A DNA stretch of 64,000 nucleotides from Spisula solida (lineage: Eukaryota > Mollusca > Bivalvia > Venerida > Mactridae), in contig OX365948.1 in NCBI GenBank assembly GCA_947247005.1, positions 37,390,601 to 37,454,600 of the forward strand. The letters are read 5' to 3'. Below are positions 37,001 to 46,591 of the stretch, piece by piece. The translations under genes were made by a program, and so were the position numbers. Below the pieces are notes generated by a model. The model searched no databases, was not told where the DNA came from, and worked only from the letters and a program-made list of their open reading frames with translations. Positions within the stretch are counted from its first letter, which is position 1, and every line of letters starts with the position of its first letter.

Positions 37001-40000
37001 ATTCTTTATATTAGGAACTAACAATCCATCTCTGGTATCCATAGCGAGGCCAATATTATGTGATGCCTGTAATAATGTTAGAACAATGCTTTATACAGTA
37101 TCAGTAAGGTAAGAACATACTAATTAGGATAATTATAGGTTAATTGTGTAGTGTACTGACCAGATGTAGCCTAAATACAGATTTGTTGCACACCAGGAAG
37201 TGTCCAAAAATACCCAAACTGGTGCGCTAGGCAATTTGATTAAGAAATAATTAATATGTAGCTGTGTTTTGTTGTAAAATAAAACACAGGCATGGGTTCA
37301 GATTCATTAAATCACAAGTGTGTAGCACGAGCGATTTAATGTTGGCATCTGTAAGTGCCTGTGTTTTATTCTACAACAAAACACAGCAACAGATTCATTA
37401 TTTCAATTCTAACATTGCCAATGCTCAGCATTTTACAGCAAAACCAGACACAGTCAATGCCAAACAACATTCTTTGTTCAGAATGTTATTTCATTTGCCG
37501 TGTTTTAACGTTATTCAAGCACACCTTTGTTTCCTCTATGCTTGGTGCATTAGAATAACTGTTTACATCAACCTCATGTTGTCTGTATATGTTAAAATAT
37601 AGAGCAGATTTGTTACTGTACTTAGTAGTAACTTTATCCCTAAAACTCTGTAAATGGAGTATTTGCCTATTTAGCTACCTGTGACAGAAGAAAGGTACAA
37701 GATCAGAAATCATATTATTAAGTGTAAATACCTTATATGTAATTTGTTCAACTTTTTCATCCACACTAGAATTCAGTATAGGAAACTGTGTTAAAGCCAT
37801 CGATACAGCCTGTAATAGACAACTAACTTACATAGAATTGTATGGTAAATAGTACACAAGTATAAGCACTGTGAAAGCTGAACTTTTTTGCCTCTAAATC
37901 TTGCGTAAATTAATCTTCTCTTTTATAGTTACCAATTCAAGTAGGATAAAATTTCACAAATATCAAACTTTACAAACATACTCAAAATTTCCAATTCTCA
38001 AATTGTGACCCTGCAAGAAATAGGATCTTTTAAGGAACATACACAGAGACAGTGATGCCATTGGAATCCTAAATCTAAAGACTACATATCTAATTACAAC
38101 TATAAATAGTCTAGCATTGTTTGAAAGGATCCATTTAATGGTTTTAACTCTAAATAAAGGATAGTATATCATAAAATCTGAATATTGTTTATATGTTACT
38201 TACACAGGCTATGGAAATTTTTGGTTAAAAAATTAAATGAAGTATGGCATAATGATAATGAAAACAAAACTTCTGTTACCTTTATAAAAACAGGCATGTA
38301 TGAAAATCTCACACCCCTTTCTAGGGCTTGCTGTTTGATAGTTTCTCTAAATCTGACAAGTTCTGTCATATCAATCTCATCGTAGTATCCGAATGGAGGT
38401 ATAGTCTGTGCGGCCGTCATTGTCTTCACCATAGCTTTACGTATACCCTTTATACTTTCTGTGTGATCTTTACCTAATACTGGTCTGGGAGTAACTTTGG
38501 GCGGTATCACCGGGACAGGAGCTGGTGTAGGGGACTGAGCAGGGGCAGCTACAGATGCAGGGGACTGCGTTACTGATGGAGCTGGGGGTACTATCTCTGG
38601 AAATAAGAAATATAATTGATTTAGAATTTAGATATAGTGATACAGTGAATGAATGGTTGTACTGTAGTTTATAATTTAGAGCAACATGGTATATTCATTG
38701 AACTATTTTTATTCAAATCAATATGCTTACGAAAAAAATACCAAAAACAAAATAAATACCACTAACAAACTGTTTCTGTCTGTTGCACAATTTTTCTTTT
38801 AAAACAAGGCAGGGGGTCGATTATAGACTACAAGGGTCAGTATTAGCAGATATAACTGAGGGCCATAACTCTGACTGGTAATTGAACTTGAAATAGTTAG
38901 AATTCCTGTTTATACTCCAAGTATTGTTGGAGTTGGAGGCTGCCATCACTAATATCACTTACCGGGGCCAGTTACTTAGACCATACTCTGCAGTACTTTC
39001 TTATGAACAGTATGCCACTAAAAGCCCTTTGTATCGGTAAATGTATTTGCCAGTGGAAAGTATGCAGTTGAATAGCAGATCTAAAATCGTTTTTGAAAAG
39101 TTTGCCATAAGCAAAAGTAAAATAAATGGCACTGTAGTGCTTAGACAAAGTAAAATAAACTACAATTCTTATAGTTTATGTAAACAAACCTTGCGCTGGT
39201 TCTGTCTGATTTCCTGCTAGAAAGTTGAGTATATCCTCCTTTAATATCCTCCCTCCTTTACCAGTACTCTGAACTTGACTCAATTTAACCTGGAGAGTAA
39301 ATGTAAAAAGATATGTTCACTTGTTGCAATATGATGATCGTTACCATATATCTATCATTGATGACTCACCACTGTTGACCTTTTAAGTGTCTTTTTAAAT
39401 GTGATGATATTTGTACAAGACTGGTCAGGTCTCAAAATACAACAAGGAGATATCCGACTTTAACTATGTGTGTCTTGGTGGCCTTCACACTGACACATCG
39501 TTAGACATCTACTTACTATCAAAATTATCATGTTTTGACCAGTTTATATGAATACACCCAGGCATATAGTGTTAGGCCCATGCAAAATACATAGAGCGTA
39601 TGGTGTAATTTAATTCATTCTGGAATAGTTTGCTGAAACTAAGAGTAACATTGAGAGCTGTACAGAACAGTAATCGCAAAAAGTCCTTCATTGTTTTGCC
39701 AAATTATTCATGCCACCAGAGTTTTCCTCGCTCCCTGCCAGACAGAGACAATATCTGTTGTTTTCATGTTTGGTACGATTCAACATCACCAAAGATAAGA
39801 TAATGATAAGTATATAAAAATTATGATATTGTCTGTGTGGTTTAATTACCTTATTTTCCATTGCTATTTTACGCACTGCTGGTGTGGCCAGTACTTTATG
39901 TCCTTTCAGTCTCTGTACCATGGAGCTTTCACCGTCGCTTGAATCTGAGGAACTCTCTTCATACTTATTTTCCTTCTCATCTAAACGTAAAACAATAAAT

Positions 40001-43000
40001 ATTTACAGATGTGTTCATAAAGCATGGATGCTAACCATACTATACGCTGCATTACACACAGATTTTGGAGATTTTATTCACAAACCTTAATCCCCCCACC
40101 CAAATGATTTGCCATTGCGATTGTATAACTGCACCACAGCCATACAATAATTGTGAACCTTACATAAGAGGTATGAAATTTCTAAGCAATGAACATAAAA
40201 ATTCATTTCAAACCAAAGGAGGTAATCTGCAAAAATTCTACAATATGGGCTGAAAGTGAAGTTTTATAATTCCAATGTGAAGTATACAGAAATTTCACAA
40301 TAATTAAGAACAGAGTTAAAAAATATTAACATAAAACGTTCGTAATCATTTTAGCGTTATATTTGTGTATGGTAATTGAGCTACATAAATTTCATTCCTT
40401 AGAAACAAAATTTCATTCCTTAATGAAAGGTACCGTAACAATTACAAAATGTGATATATAGTATATACCAGTAACTGCTGTAGCTTCAGTCTCTATTTCT
40501 ACCAGGGGTTTACCGACTAATGCAACATCATCCACTTCATAACATAACTTCTTTACAATACCATCGTATCTACTGGTGATCGTCACTGAAGCTTTATCAC
40601 TTTGTACCTCACATAGACTATCAAACTGAGCAATAGGATCACCAACATTTACATACCTGTAAGTTACAAACCAGAAGTCAATGCATGTTTGCTCTAAATT
40701 CATTCACATGTATGGGTTTAACAAATGATTGAGCAAAATTTAGAAAATTAGGTGTATACATGTATGAAAAATTTAATTTGTACAAAAAAACTAAAACAAA
40801 GAATGCATGAACGTTAAGCACATTTGTACATTGTAAATGCTTACAGAATAAGAGATGTCCATAATACAGAAAGCACTCAACTATTTAAAGCTTGCAAGTA
40901 AAATATATATTTACTCGGTAACTATACTAAGTCACTTAGTGATTTTATTTAAAATTTCTGTCTTCTTTGGAATGGTCGATTGTGGGTTCTATCCCTGGTT
41001 GCTAAAAATGGTACTGGTTTTATAGTAATCTTGCTTGATGCTCAGCATAGTTCCAGGAAGTTGCTGTTGGCTGACAGATTAAAACTATCCTCCTCATATT
41101 CCTCTAACAGTCTAGCTAAAAGTATACACATACCATTCCTTGATCTGCACTTCTCGAATTCCTTCACCAATATCTGACAGATTAAATTGCACAACCTCAT
41201 TTAAACATGCTGTAAATAAAACAAATTAGACAGTAGATAAACTTTCTTTAGTTTTAAAACTTGATAACATAATGCATTAATGCATACCTGCATGTTGATA
41301 ACAGCTTAATATACAGTTGAAACTCGTGTCGACATCGGTTGTATTGACACTTCGGTAATGTCGACAGACTTTCAAATCCCCAATTTTGATTGCCATATAT
41401 TCTATCTTAGATATGTTGGTTAGGTCGACATGCCTGTGTTGACATTCCGCTTATATCGGCATGATGTTTGTGGCCCAAATGATATTATTGCACCTTACAG
41501 TCATTGTTTATGTCCCCATCGTGTCGAGGCAATTGAAATTGAAAAGTTGTTAATTGACCGTGAAAGTACTTGTTTCGAACCATTGTTTGTTAACGATTAA
41601 TGTGTTCACAGTTTGCAGATATAATTAAATAACGTAACATTTTAACTATTTTAACCTATAACTTATTGTCCTTGTCATTTGCAAGGCAAACAAGACAAAA
41701 AGATCTGCAGAAACAGAATGGCAATTAGATTCCTGCTTACCACTGATATGTAGATTTCTTGCATTTCCTACAAGTGGAACCGTATATCTGCTGGGGGTGC
41801 GTAATATATTTCTTCTCGGTAGATATGAAGTTGATGACTTAACCTTTGAAAATAAAATTTTATACTTGAATATTGATCCTCATACCAGGTTAGCAAGGCT
41901 GGCTAAGATTTATACAACAAGGACATTGACATGTATGTATCTTGGATGTGGTTCACATTGTCAAGTAATGATGTTCATCTATAGTATCGTTTTTATCTGG
42001 GGCTGGGAAACTGTTCTAATGGAATAAAAGCAAGTAGCTGCATGTATTCAGTACAGTAATTCCCAGATCACGTCAAAGAAGTCAAGCAGGAGTGTGTTGC
42101 CTACCTGTAGCACTACCGAGCACTTGATAGCGCTTTGCTTTGAAATGGCTTGCTTCCAAAATAGCTGGCACAGACAGCAGGCCTGTCATTTATTATTGGG
42201 CAGTTTAGCACTTTTGAATGCTACTGAAGCTGTATTTTAATCTAGAAAGTGTGCCTGGCAATGTGCTGAGAAACAGTAGGCTATCAGCGAGCACTGCTCG
42301 CTAGTTAGTAATGCAGTGTTTGCATAATTGTACATTGTAGGAAATTTAAGTCCGAAAATGCTTGAGAATAATATTATACATGTAAATAAGCGCTATTTTG
42401 GAAGTGTTTGGTTACACAACAGGCTCAAGGTTTGGATCTGAATGATGACATACAAAGAATAAAGGTATTTAAGGTGACATAAAGAAACGGAAGTCTGTGT
42501 ATTCAACTCCGCCGATGCCGGTCCCAAGCCCGGATGTGAAAGGAGGAGGGTTGTGCGTAGGGCCAGCACCCCGACCACGTAAAAACCTTACCCGCTACAG
42601 AAACTAGAACCACAGAAACAATACATCAGGATTTACGGTATCGACCCGGGGGAGAGCGTATGAAGCGGAGAAATCTGCGGACAAACCTACTCTCCTCCAA
42701 GAACGTCTCACGGATAGGATTTTGGAACGTGCAAACATTGTATGAAACTGGACGAGCAGCTCAACTGGCCAGGGAAATGGAAAAGTTCAGTCTAGACATC
42801 ATGGGCCTGAGTGAAGTCAGATGGACAACATCAGGAAGAGTCACGCTAGCCTCGGGACACACTCTACTATTCTCTGGACCACCAAATGAGGAAGACCACC
42901 ATCATAACGGAGTCGGACTGCTTCTGACCAAGGAAGCACAGAAAAGTCTTCTCGAATGGGAGCCAATCAACGGTCGGATCATGAGGGCAAGATTCCACTC

Positions 43001-46000
43001 AAAGTTCCAGGAAGTCACCATCATCCAATGTTATGCCCCCACCAACCAAGCAGAAGATGTCATAAAGGAAGAATTCTATGCCCAACTCCAGAGTGTCCTA
43101 GACACGGTACCAAAGCGCGACATCACTTTGGTGATGGGAGAAATGAACGCCAAGGTAGGGCACAGTAATACAGGAAAGGAGCTTACCATGGGGAAGGAGG
43201 GATTGGGAGACATCAATTCGAATGGGGAGTTATTCACTGACTTTTGTGGGTTGAATGACCTTGTCATAGGCGGCACCATATTTGCCCACAAAGACATACA
43301 TAAAATTACATGGACGTCACCAGACAAGTCAGTGAAAAATCAGATAGACCACATTGCGATCCCCCGCCGATGGAGAAGAACATTCAATAACGTCAGAGCC
43401 CACCGTGGAGCGGAGATAGGATCAGACCATGAGCTTCTCATAGCAAAGCTTCAGGTCCGAATAGCAAGAGTCAGAAAGCAAGGGAACACCAAGAGTCCTC
43501 GTTTCGACACCACCAAATTGAAGACACCTCTAGACAAAATAGAGTTCTCCATCAGTTTGAGAAACAGGTTTGAAGCTCTGACAGACACTGATAACAACTC
43601 CTTAGAGAAGAAATGGGACCAAGTGAAGAATACCTTTACATCAGTCTGCGAGGAAAGGCTTGGCTTCCGATCTGGAACATACAAGACCTGGATCTCAGAC
43701 AGCACCATTCAGAAGATAGAAACCAAAAGAACAGCTAGACAGAAGCTCCTACAAGCAAAGACCAGGGAACAGACACAGAGAAGCCAGGGGGAGTACAGTA
43801 CCCTACAGAAGGAGGTTAAGAAGAGCTGCCGGCGGGACAAACGTAACATGATCAATAGAATGGCAGAAAAAGCAGAAGTAGCGGCTCAACAAAATAAAAT
43901 GACAACACTGTACCAGATCACCCGTCAACTAACAGGGCGTCAAAATAATTCCAACAAGCCAGTGCAAGACCGAAATGGCACTATCCTGTCCAAGCCAGAA
44001 GAACAGCTGAACAGGTGGAAAGAGCACTTTGATGAACTCCTGAATGGTACCCCAGTCATCGAACCACCAACCATAGAAGATGGACCAGACCTGGCGATAA
44101 ACACAGGACCAATTACCAAACAGGAAGTAAAGCAGGCCATCAACAAGATCAAGAACGGGAAAGCCCCAGGACCTGACAAGATCCCACCAGAAGCCATGAA
44201 GGCAACAGCACACGTCACTGCAGACATCATGCTGGACCTTATTCAACACATCTGGGACACTGAAGAGGTTCCTGTAGAGTGGCAGACAGGGTTCCTTGTG
44301 AAACTACCGAAGAAAGGCAATCTCAGTGACTGCAACAACTGGCGAGGAATACAGCTCTTATCAATGCCAAGCAAGGTGCTCACAAGAATCATACTGGAGC
44401 GGATTAAAACTGAAGTGAACAGACGCCTCAGAGATGAGCAAGCAGGATTCAGAGCAGGAAGATCATGCGCAGACCAGATCGCAACTCTTAGAATTATCAT
44501 TGAGCAATCCGTCGAATGGAACTGTCCACTGTATGTCAACTTCATAGACTTCAAGAAAGCGTTCGACACAGTGGACAGGGACACAATATGGAAGATACTC
44601 AGACACTATGGTATCCCCAGCAAGATGGTAAACATAATTCGAAGTTTGTACAGCAACAACCTCTGCCAGGTCATCCATGACATGGACCTCTCTGAACCTT
44701 TCCAAGTGCGCACCGGCGTCAGACAAGGCTGCCTTCTCTCTCCAATGATTTTCTCGATAGTCATTGACTGGGTGATGAAGAAGACATTGGATAGACCAAG
44801 AGGGATACAGTGGACCCTAACAAGACAGCTGGAAGACCTTGACTATGCCGACGACATTGGTCTCCTGTCCCATACTTGCGCCCATATACAGCAGAAAACA
44901 GAAAAACTGCAAGAAGTAGCCAGATCAACAGGGCTGGAAGTCAACATCAACAAAACGAAATGCCTAAGGATCAACTCAGGCAGCAAACAGGGCATCCACT
45001 TAGAAGGACAAGCCATTGATGATGTTGAAGCTTTCACATATTTGGGCAGCATAATTAGTAAGACGGGAGGTACTGAGGAAAATATCAAGGCCAGAATAGG
45101 AAAAGCGCGCCATGCCTTTGCAACACTGAGACCAGTGTGGAACAACAACAACATCCACCTGAAAACCAAAATTAGACTCTTCAATACCAACGTGAAGACA
45201 GTCCTCCTTTATGGAGCTGAGACCTGGAGAAGAACAAAACGCCTTGACAAGAGTCTCCAAGTCTTCATTAACAACTGTCTAAGACAAATCTTACGTATAC
45301 GCTGGCCAGAGAAGATTTCCAACCAGGAACTTTGGGCAAGAACAAAACAGCAACCAATCACAGACTCTATTCTACAAAAGAAATGGGGATGGATTGGACA
45401 TACACTGCGCAGAGCCCAGCCAAACATTGCAAGACAAGCCCTGGACTGGAATCCTCAAGGCACAAGAAGAAGAGGGAGGCCCACCAATTCTTGGAGAAGA
45501 ACCCTTGATATCGAGCTGAGAAAGACGAGGATGTCGTGGGGAGAGGCCAAAGCCCGGGCTACTGACCGTACAAGATGGAGAACTGTGGTGAAGGCCCTAT
45601 GCTCCGACCGGAGTGAAGAGGAATAAATGTAAAAAAAAAAAAAAGAAACGGAATAATCACCAGTGTACAAAATTATGTACACTTTTAAAAGGAGTAAGAA
45701 AATCAATTTACACATTTTTTTACATATTTATATCATTGTGCACTCTGTTACATGATCATTCATAATGAACCTGCGAAGTCATAATAAAAGGACATCTAAA
45801 CCTATCACCACAAATATTGCCTTGTACAGCAAAATATTAGCAGAAAATGAACTTTTGTTTATGAGCCATACCCCACCCACTAAAACTCAACGTTAAATGT
45901 GTGACCTTTCAATTCACACGGCAAAATTGCACAACTGCTTCACTGTCATCCATTAAATTTGACAACAAATGAAGCAAATACATAAGAGGAGTTGATATAA

Positions 46001-46084
46001 ATCAACAATATAACTCAAATATCCTGTAACCTGGTTATATTTGGTAAATTTCAGCCAATTGTTAGAAATGCGTCTGGCAGCCAT
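34050..46084 (-). CDS. DBT: Lipoamide acyltransferase (E2) of branched-chain alpha-keto acid dehydrogenase, 11 exons
   Basis: Mitochondrial E2 core that transfers branched acyl groups from E1 to CoA in valine, leucine and isoleucine breakdown. Exons in transcript order: 46084-46031, 41843-41741, 41209-41134, 40656-40469, 39980-39850, 39289-39190, 38596-38280, 37809-37732, 37066-36875, 35216-35145, 34217-34050. All splice sites are GT-AG, phases join, and the total is 1479 bp (492 aa; human about 482). Residues 1-52 are basic and hydroxylated, fitting a mitochondrial presequence. The lipoyl domain starts at about residue 59, with lipoyl lysine K99 in QSDKAS. A linker rich in Glu and Ser precedes the E1/E3-binding domain (about 168-207). 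A Pro/Ala linker (about 219-245) leads to the acyltransferase domain, with catalytic H462 in SADHRVIEG. The last motif reads HxxxEG where HxxxDG is usual. Exons 1 and 2 are short and least certain; exon 1 uses the weaker donor CAG|GTTACA. Intron 1 carries the LINE and intron 9 two minisatellites. Confidence 0.95.
34388..34545 (-). mobile_element. SINE fragment in DBT intron 10
   Basis: Matches 14978-15150 closely: 'agctcatttcgaatagagtccttggttctt', 'agcaccgatacatgcgaga', 'cctctgggt'. The tRNA-derived head is missing and unrelated sequence begins after 34540. Confidence 0.65.
34600..34862 (-). repeat. SINE-like segment with three tandem tRNA-type heads
   Basis: The minus-strand unit GGAGCAGTGGCCTAGAGGTA (a tRNA-like 5' end with an A box) occurs three times in a row with a 26-bp period (34783-34862), followed by one body ('tatacacctgg', 'acagcacattggctatgaccctctc'). 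In DBT intron 10. Confidence 0.6.
35624..35872. repeat. ~55-bp repeat in DBT intron 9
   Basis: Four and a half units starting GGTACCAGATTTGAGAGCGA and ending CATGTCATACCAAAT. Confidence 0.85.
35985..36755. repeat. 70-bp minisatellite in DBT intron 9
   Basis: About eleven units containing TCGTGTGACTCCCGTAGACA, CTTGGGAGGCATTCAATGCT and TGTGTGTTCACCCAACAGGC. Units differ at a few sites. A staircase of 60-64 codon frames offset by 70 bp comes from this array. Confidence 0.92.
41307..41540 (+). mobile_element. Possible pogo/Tigger-like remnant in DBT intron 2
   Basis: Begins CAGTTGAAACTCGTGTCGAC and contains several 'gtcgaca' motifs; the opposite terminus is not clear. The CAGTTGAAaCTCG start is reminiscent of pogo-type termini. 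Confidence 0.35.
42493..45641 (+). mobile_element. Full-length RTE-like non-LTR retrotransposon (LINE)
   Basis: Complete insertion in DBT intron 1, antisense to that gene. It has a short 5' leader (42493-42659), a single ORF, a very short 3' end and a 14-A tail at 45631-45644. A 12-bp direct repeat AAAGAAACGGAA flanks it (42481-42492 and 45642-45653; the 3' copy overlaps the A tail by a few bases), so it is a target-site duplication from target-primed reverse transcription. Total length of about 3.15 kb, no ORF1 and an endonuclease-RT protein fit the RTE group. Intact ORF, A tail and perfect duplication argue for recent insertion. Clade assignment (RTE versus a neighbouring lineage) is by impression only. 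Confidence 0.93.
42660..45626 (+). CDS. LINE endonuclease-reverse transcriptase (988 aa)
   Basis: Single protein of the retrotransposon at 42493-45641. Residues about 15-270 are an apurinic-type endonuclease: N23 in FWNVQTL, E52 in GLSEVRW, Y in QCYAPT, and SDH near residue 260. The position usually Asp in GDxN is Glu here (GEMN, E161-N163). Residues about 480-760 are the reverse transcriptase: LPKKGN, the palm aspartate D630 in FIDFKKAFD, the VRQGCLLSP motif and the catalytic YADD at 729-732. The C-terminal part carries [10 protein letters not shown] and [11 protein letters not shown], typical of proteins annotated as CFDP2-like or F52C9.6-like in invertebrates. There is no stop or frameshift. 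ATG at 42660 is the first Met of the open frame and follows a GC-rich leader. Whether it is active depends on the Glu substitution. Confidence 0.93.
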   Translation: MKRRNLRTNLLSSKNVSRIGFWNVQTLYETGRAAQLAREMEKFSLDIMGLSEVRWTTSGRVTLASGHTLLFSGPPNEEDHHHNGVGLLLTKEAQKSLLEWEPINGRIMRARFHSKFQEVTIIQCYAPTNQAEDVIKEEFYAQLQSVLDTVPKRDITLVMGEMNAKVGHSNTGKELTMGKEGLGDINSNGELFTDFCGLNDLVIGGTIFAHKDIHKITWTSPDKSVKNQIDHIAIPRRWRRTFNNVRAHRGAEIGSDHELLIAKLQVRIARVRKQGNTKSPRFDTTKLKTPLDKIEFSISLRNRFEALTDTDNNSLEKKWDQVKNTFTSVCEERLGFRSGTYKTWISDSTIQKIETKRTARQKLLQAKTREQTQRSQGEYSTLQKEVKKSCRRDKRNMINRMAEKAEVAAQQNKMTTLYQITRQLTGRQNNSNKPVQDRNGTILSKPEEQLNRWKEHFDELLNGTPVIEPPTIEDGPDLAINTGPITKQEVKQAINKIKNGKAPGPDKIPPEAMKATAHVTADIMLDLIQHIWDTEEVPVEWQTGFLVKLPKKGNLSDCNNWRGIQLLSMPSKVLTRIILERIKTEVNRRLRDEQAGFRAGRSCADQIATLRIIIEQSVEWNCPLYVNFIDFKKAFDTVDRDTIWKILRHYGIPSKMVNIIRSLYSNNLCQVIHDMDLSEPFQVRTGVRQGCLLSPMIFSIVIDWVMKKTLDRPRGIQWTLTRQLEDLDYADDIGLLSHTCAHIQQKTEKLQEVARSTGLEVNINKTKCLRINSGSKQGIHLEGQAIDDVEAFTYLGSIISKTGGTEENIKARIGKARHAFATLRPVWNNNNIHLKTKIRLFNTNVKTVLLYGAETWRRTKRLDKSLQVFINNCLRQILRIRWPEKISNQELWARTKQQPITDSILQKKWGWIGHTLRRAQPNIARQALDWNPQGTRRRGRPTNSWRRTLDIELRKTRMSWGEAKARATDRTRWRTVVKALCSDRSEEE

Positions 46085-46591
46085 TTTACTGCTGGTTCCC
46101 AATCGAAACTGGGTCCAATGTTTACATATTTGATGAGTTGTCCTCGCTATAGTACTCATAGAGAAGAGATGTACCTACAGCTATGCAATGAAATAGGAGT
46201 GAGACACACACAGATCTCCCCAGCCTTCTTCTTCTCCTGTGACAAGGAAGCACCATGGATTGAATACAAGTCAACCATAAATAATCATTTGGGTGCTTTT
46301 ATTGTTAAAACTAAAAGATTCTAGAAACAAAGTTTAATATTTACTTATTTTTTATTTTCATTATTTATTTGTTATTAATATTTATATTTTCAAAACCGAA
46401 CTTCACTTTAAAATGTATTGAAACACTACCTGTGTGCCTTTATGAGAAACCGTTACCTGCGTAGACCGTACTAGCGACGGATATTCGGGCTCTATAGCCG
46501 TCAACAACAACAACAACATTGTCGAGAAATGATTTTGTTTCGTTAATTTTTATGAGCTTGAAGATTTGTATGGTGAATAAGGTGATCGACT
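46085..46591. promoter_or_regulatory. Shared divergent promoter region of DBT and NEK8
   Basis: The start codons of DBT (minus) and NEK8 (plus) are 507 bp apart and diverge, so both 5' UTRs and both core promoters must fit here unless upstream non-coding exons exist. No clear TATA box is placed at a plausible distance from either ATG. About 46118-46324 holds a possible retroelement relic, leaving 46325-46591 as the more likely NEK8-proximal promoter. Confidence 0.5.
46118..46324 (+). pseudogene. Possible relic of a non-LTR element C-terminal domain
   Basis: A 68-codon open frame contains YLMSCPRYSTHREEM, which resembles the Cys-x-x-x-Arg tail found after the RT domain of many LINEs (pattern HFLxxCPxYxxxR). 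The following residues do not contradict this. It sits between two divergent promoters and has no upstream RT. It could equally be a chance ORF. Confidence 0.3.

Noticed and set aside
37264..37602. 112-codon plus-strand frame in DBT intron 8
   Set aside because: No motif; overlaps a small inverted repeat (AAAACACAG...CTGTGTTTTA type) and lies in an intron of a supported gene.
43076..45715. Multiple 70-115 codon minus-strand frames inside the LINE
   Set aside because: Antisense shadows of the 988-codon ORF.
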